From Arthrobacter sp. D5-1 (GTDB taxonomy: Bacteria > Actinomycetota > Actinomycetes > Actinomycetales > Micrococcaceae): a stretch of 64,000 bases of DNA. This document shows, piece by piece, positions 62,452-64,000 of this stretch. Numbering within the stretch: position 1 is the first letter of the stretch; the number at the start of each line of letters is the position of its first letter. The position numbers and the translations under genes were made by a program. Location: contig NZ_CP014571.1 in the NCBI RefSeq assembly GCF_017357425.1, positions 2,046,001 through 2,110,000 on the forward strand. Reading direction: 5' to 3'. The notes below the pieces were generated by a model. It searched no databases, was not told where the DNA came from, and saw only the letters and a program-made list of their open reading frames with translations.

Positions 62452-63270
62452 GTGACCGTTCTTGATGACATCATTGTTGGCGTCAAGGAGGAGATGGAGA
62501 CGCGCAGCCGTCTCGTTTCCCTTGCGGAGCTGAAGGACCGCGCCGCAGGTGCCGCCCCGGCCCACGATGCATGGGCCGCCCTGGGTGGTCCCTCATCCGT
62601 CCGCAACGACCTCAAGGTCATCGCAGAAATCAAGCGTCGCAGCCCGTCCAAGGGCGACCTCGCGCCCATCGCGGATCCCGCTTCCCTTGCGGTTCAGTAT
62701 GCCGACGGCGGGGCTTCCGTCATCAGCGTCCTGACCGAACAGCGCCGTTTCGGCGGCTCGCTGGCCGACCTCGATGCCGTCCGCGCCGCCGTCGATATTC
62801 CCTTGCTGCGCAAGGACTTCACGGTGGACGAGTACCAGATCTGGGAAGCCCGTGCCCACGGCGCCGACCTCATCCTGCTTATTGTCGCGGCAGTGTCGGA
62901 CTCGGAGTTGGCGGAGTTCAGCGCGCTGAGCCACGAGCTCGGCATGAACGTGCTCGTGGAAACCCACACCGAGGAAGAGATCGAGCGCGCCGTCGCGGCC
63001 CAGGCCAAGATCATCGGCGTCAATGTCCGCAACCTCAAGACCCTCGACGTCGACCGCTCGGTTTTCAGTTCCCTGGCTGGATTGATTCCTGCCGAGGCCG
63101 TCATCGTCGCCGAGTCGGGTGTGCGGGGCGTGGACGACGTCTCGCATTACGCCGCGGGCGGCGCCAACGCCATCCTGGTGGGGGAGGCGCTTGTCAGCGA
63201 CTCCACGCCGCGCGAACGCATCACCGAATTCAAGGCAGCTGGAGCTGCCGCCATCGCCGTCAGGAACTGA
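62452..63270 (+). CDS. trpC: Indole-3-glycerol phosphate synthase
   Basis: 272 aa from GTG. TIM barrel with VIAEIKRRSPSKGDL (catalytic Lys), PLLRKDFTVDEYQI, LLIVAAVSD, NVRNLKTLDVD and VAESGVRGVDD. It closes the pyrrole ring of CdRP to indole-3-glycerol phosphate. It is not fused to TrpF. 114 nt with a strong hairpin separate it from trpB. Confidence 0.95.
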   Translation: MTVLDDIIVGVKEEMETRSRLVSLAELKDRAAGAAPAHDAWAALGGPSSVRNDLKVIAEIKRRSPSKGDLAPIADPASLAVQYADGGASVISVLTEQRRFGGSLADLDAVRAAVDIPLLRKDFTVDEYQIWEARAHGADLILLIVAAVSDSELAEFSALSHELGMNVLVETHTEEEIERAVAAQAKIIGVNVRNLKTLDVDRSVFSSLAGLIPAEAVIVAESGVRGVDDVSHYAAGGANAILVGEALVSDSTPRERITEFKAAGAAAIAVRN

Positions 63271-63297
63271 GGCAGTCACTGAATCACGGCGAACTGT

Positions 63298-63336
63298 CGC
63301 AAGGCAGCCCGGGCTTGAGCCTGCGGCTGCCTTGCG
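63298..63336 (+). other. Strong hairpin in the trpC-trpB spacer
   Basis: Perfect 12-bp stem (63298-63309 with 63325-63336) with a 15-nt loop that can form a further short stem. No T-tract follows, so it may be an mRNA processing or stability element rather than a terminator. Confidence 0.5.
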
Positions 63337-63384
63337 GCACGTGGAACTACCCAATGAACTAACTGGAACAGGACGGTGAGACTG

Positions 63385-64000
63385 ATGGTCAACGCGCCAA
63401 CAGCCGGCTCAGAAGAGAATGCGGCTGACGCATTCCTGCAAGGTGGCCCTTCGCTGCGCAACGCCTCCGGGCCCTATTTCGGCAACTACGGCGGACGCTG
63501 GATGCCCGAGTCCCTCATCGCCGCCCTCGACGAAGTCCAGGACACCTTCGAGAAAGCCAAAGCTGACCCCGAGTTCATCGCTCAGCTCAAGGACCTCAAC
63601 AAAAACTACTCCGGCCGGCCTTCCCTCCTCACCGAAGCCAAACGCTTCTCCGAGCACGCCGGCGGAGCACGCATCTTCCTCAAGCGCGAAGACCTGAACC
63701 ACACCGGGTCCCACAAGATCAACAACGTCCTGGGCCAGGCCCTCCTCGCCAAGCGCATGGGCAAGACACGGGTGATCGCGGAAACCGGCGCCGGACAGCA
63801 CGGCGTGGCCAGTGCCACGGCGGCAGCTTTGCTTGGCCTGGAATGTGTGGTCTACATGGGTGCCGAGGATTGCCGGCGCCAGGCCCTGAACGTTGCCCGC
63901 ATGCAGCTGCTCGGTGCCACCGTGGTACCCGTGACCAACGGCTCCCAGACACTCAAGGACGCCATCAACGACGCCCTGCGCGACTGGGTCTCGAACGTCG
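63385..64000 (+). CDS. trpB: Tryptophan synthase beta subunit, N-terminal part (runs off window)
   Basis: 205 residues are visible, open to the end of the window. The core starts [20 protein letters not shown]. The PLP lysine is in [14 protein letters not shown] and the catalytic Glu in [31 protein letters not shown] follows. It joins indole and serine to tryptophan with TrpA. The ATG at 63385 was preferred; an in-frame GTG three codons earlier is possible. A ~27-residue N-terminal extension precedes the conserved core. Confidence 0.96.
   Translation, partial: MVNAPTAGSEENAADAFLQGGPSLRNASGPYFGNYGGRWMPESLIAALDEVQDTFEKAKADPEFIAQLKDLNKNYSGRPSLLTEAKRFSEHAGGARIFLKREDLNHTGSHKINNVLGQALLAKRMGKTRVIAETGAGQHGVASATAAALLGLECVVYMGAEDCRRQALNVARMQLLGATVVPVTNGSQTLKDAINDALRDWVSNV

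Overview
The window is about 64 kb of high-GC chromosome from an actinobacterium of the Micrococcaceae, most likely Arthrobacter or Paenarthrobacter. The assignment rests on the actinobacteria-restricted families present (SepH, DUF4193, DUF3093, DUF3710, DUF3159, DUF3000, DUF5998, DUF6421, HGxxPAAW protein), on CeoB/CeoC, on frequent GTG/TTG starts, and on many genes with a TANNNT -10 hexamer only 6-9 nt before the start codon (leaderless layout). It is almost entirely core genome. No insertion sequence, intact prophage or CRISPR array was seen.

Layout. 1-9.4 kb: partial GNAT acetyltransferase, DinB-like and VOC proteins, topoisomerase IV subunit A (parC), a GNAT/acyl-CoA synthetase fusion, and a DUF5998-phosphodiesterase-thymidine kinase operon. 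9.4-26.9 kb: a block whose order resembles the Rv2680-Rv2700 region of M. tuberculosis as I recall it: sepH, DUF4193, DUF3093, dut, DUF3710, an OB-fold protein, DUF3159, ceoC-ceoB, a KimA-like transporter, an RNA uracil methyltransferase, aconitase, dxs, DUF402 and small genes. 27-32.8 kb: fatty-acid beta-oxidation pair fadB/fadA, ribonuclease D and DUF3000. 32.8-45.1 kb: threonine aldolase-SDR-DUF6421, msrB, alpha/beta hydrolase, ybaK, sufE-sulfurtransferase, zapE, a BenE transporter, an orphan antitoxin-like protein and an amino-acid permease.

45.2-46.2 kb is a tRNA cluster (3 Gly, 2 Val-GAC and 1 Cys on the minus strand, 1 Val-CAC on the plus strand) containing an exact 205-bp Gly-Val tandem duplication. 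46.25-47.95 kb is the only accessory-looking stretch. It starts right after the Val-CAC tRNA terminator and carries tiny ORFs, a 36-bp dyad and a phage-type RecB/Cas4-like nuclease.

48-64 kb is biosynthetic. def-fmt-rsmB-rpe is followed by an FMN riboswitch controlling ribM-ribD-ribE-ribB-ribA-ribH. Then come hisE, hisG, hisF and hisI, and trpE, a Trp-associated membrane protein, an HGxxPAAW protein, trpC and the start of trpB, which runs off the window. Rpe and RibB share ribulose-5-phosphate as substrate. The riboswitch, a helix that could hide the ribM ribosome-binding site, and a strong terminator after ribH frame the riboflavin genes as one regulated unit.

I found no complete, clearly unprecedented system. 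The best leads are the small accessory segment beside tRNA-Val, the potassium module (KimA-like protein divergent from CeoB/CeoC), the palindromic fadA promoter and the symmetric parC/GNAT promoter.
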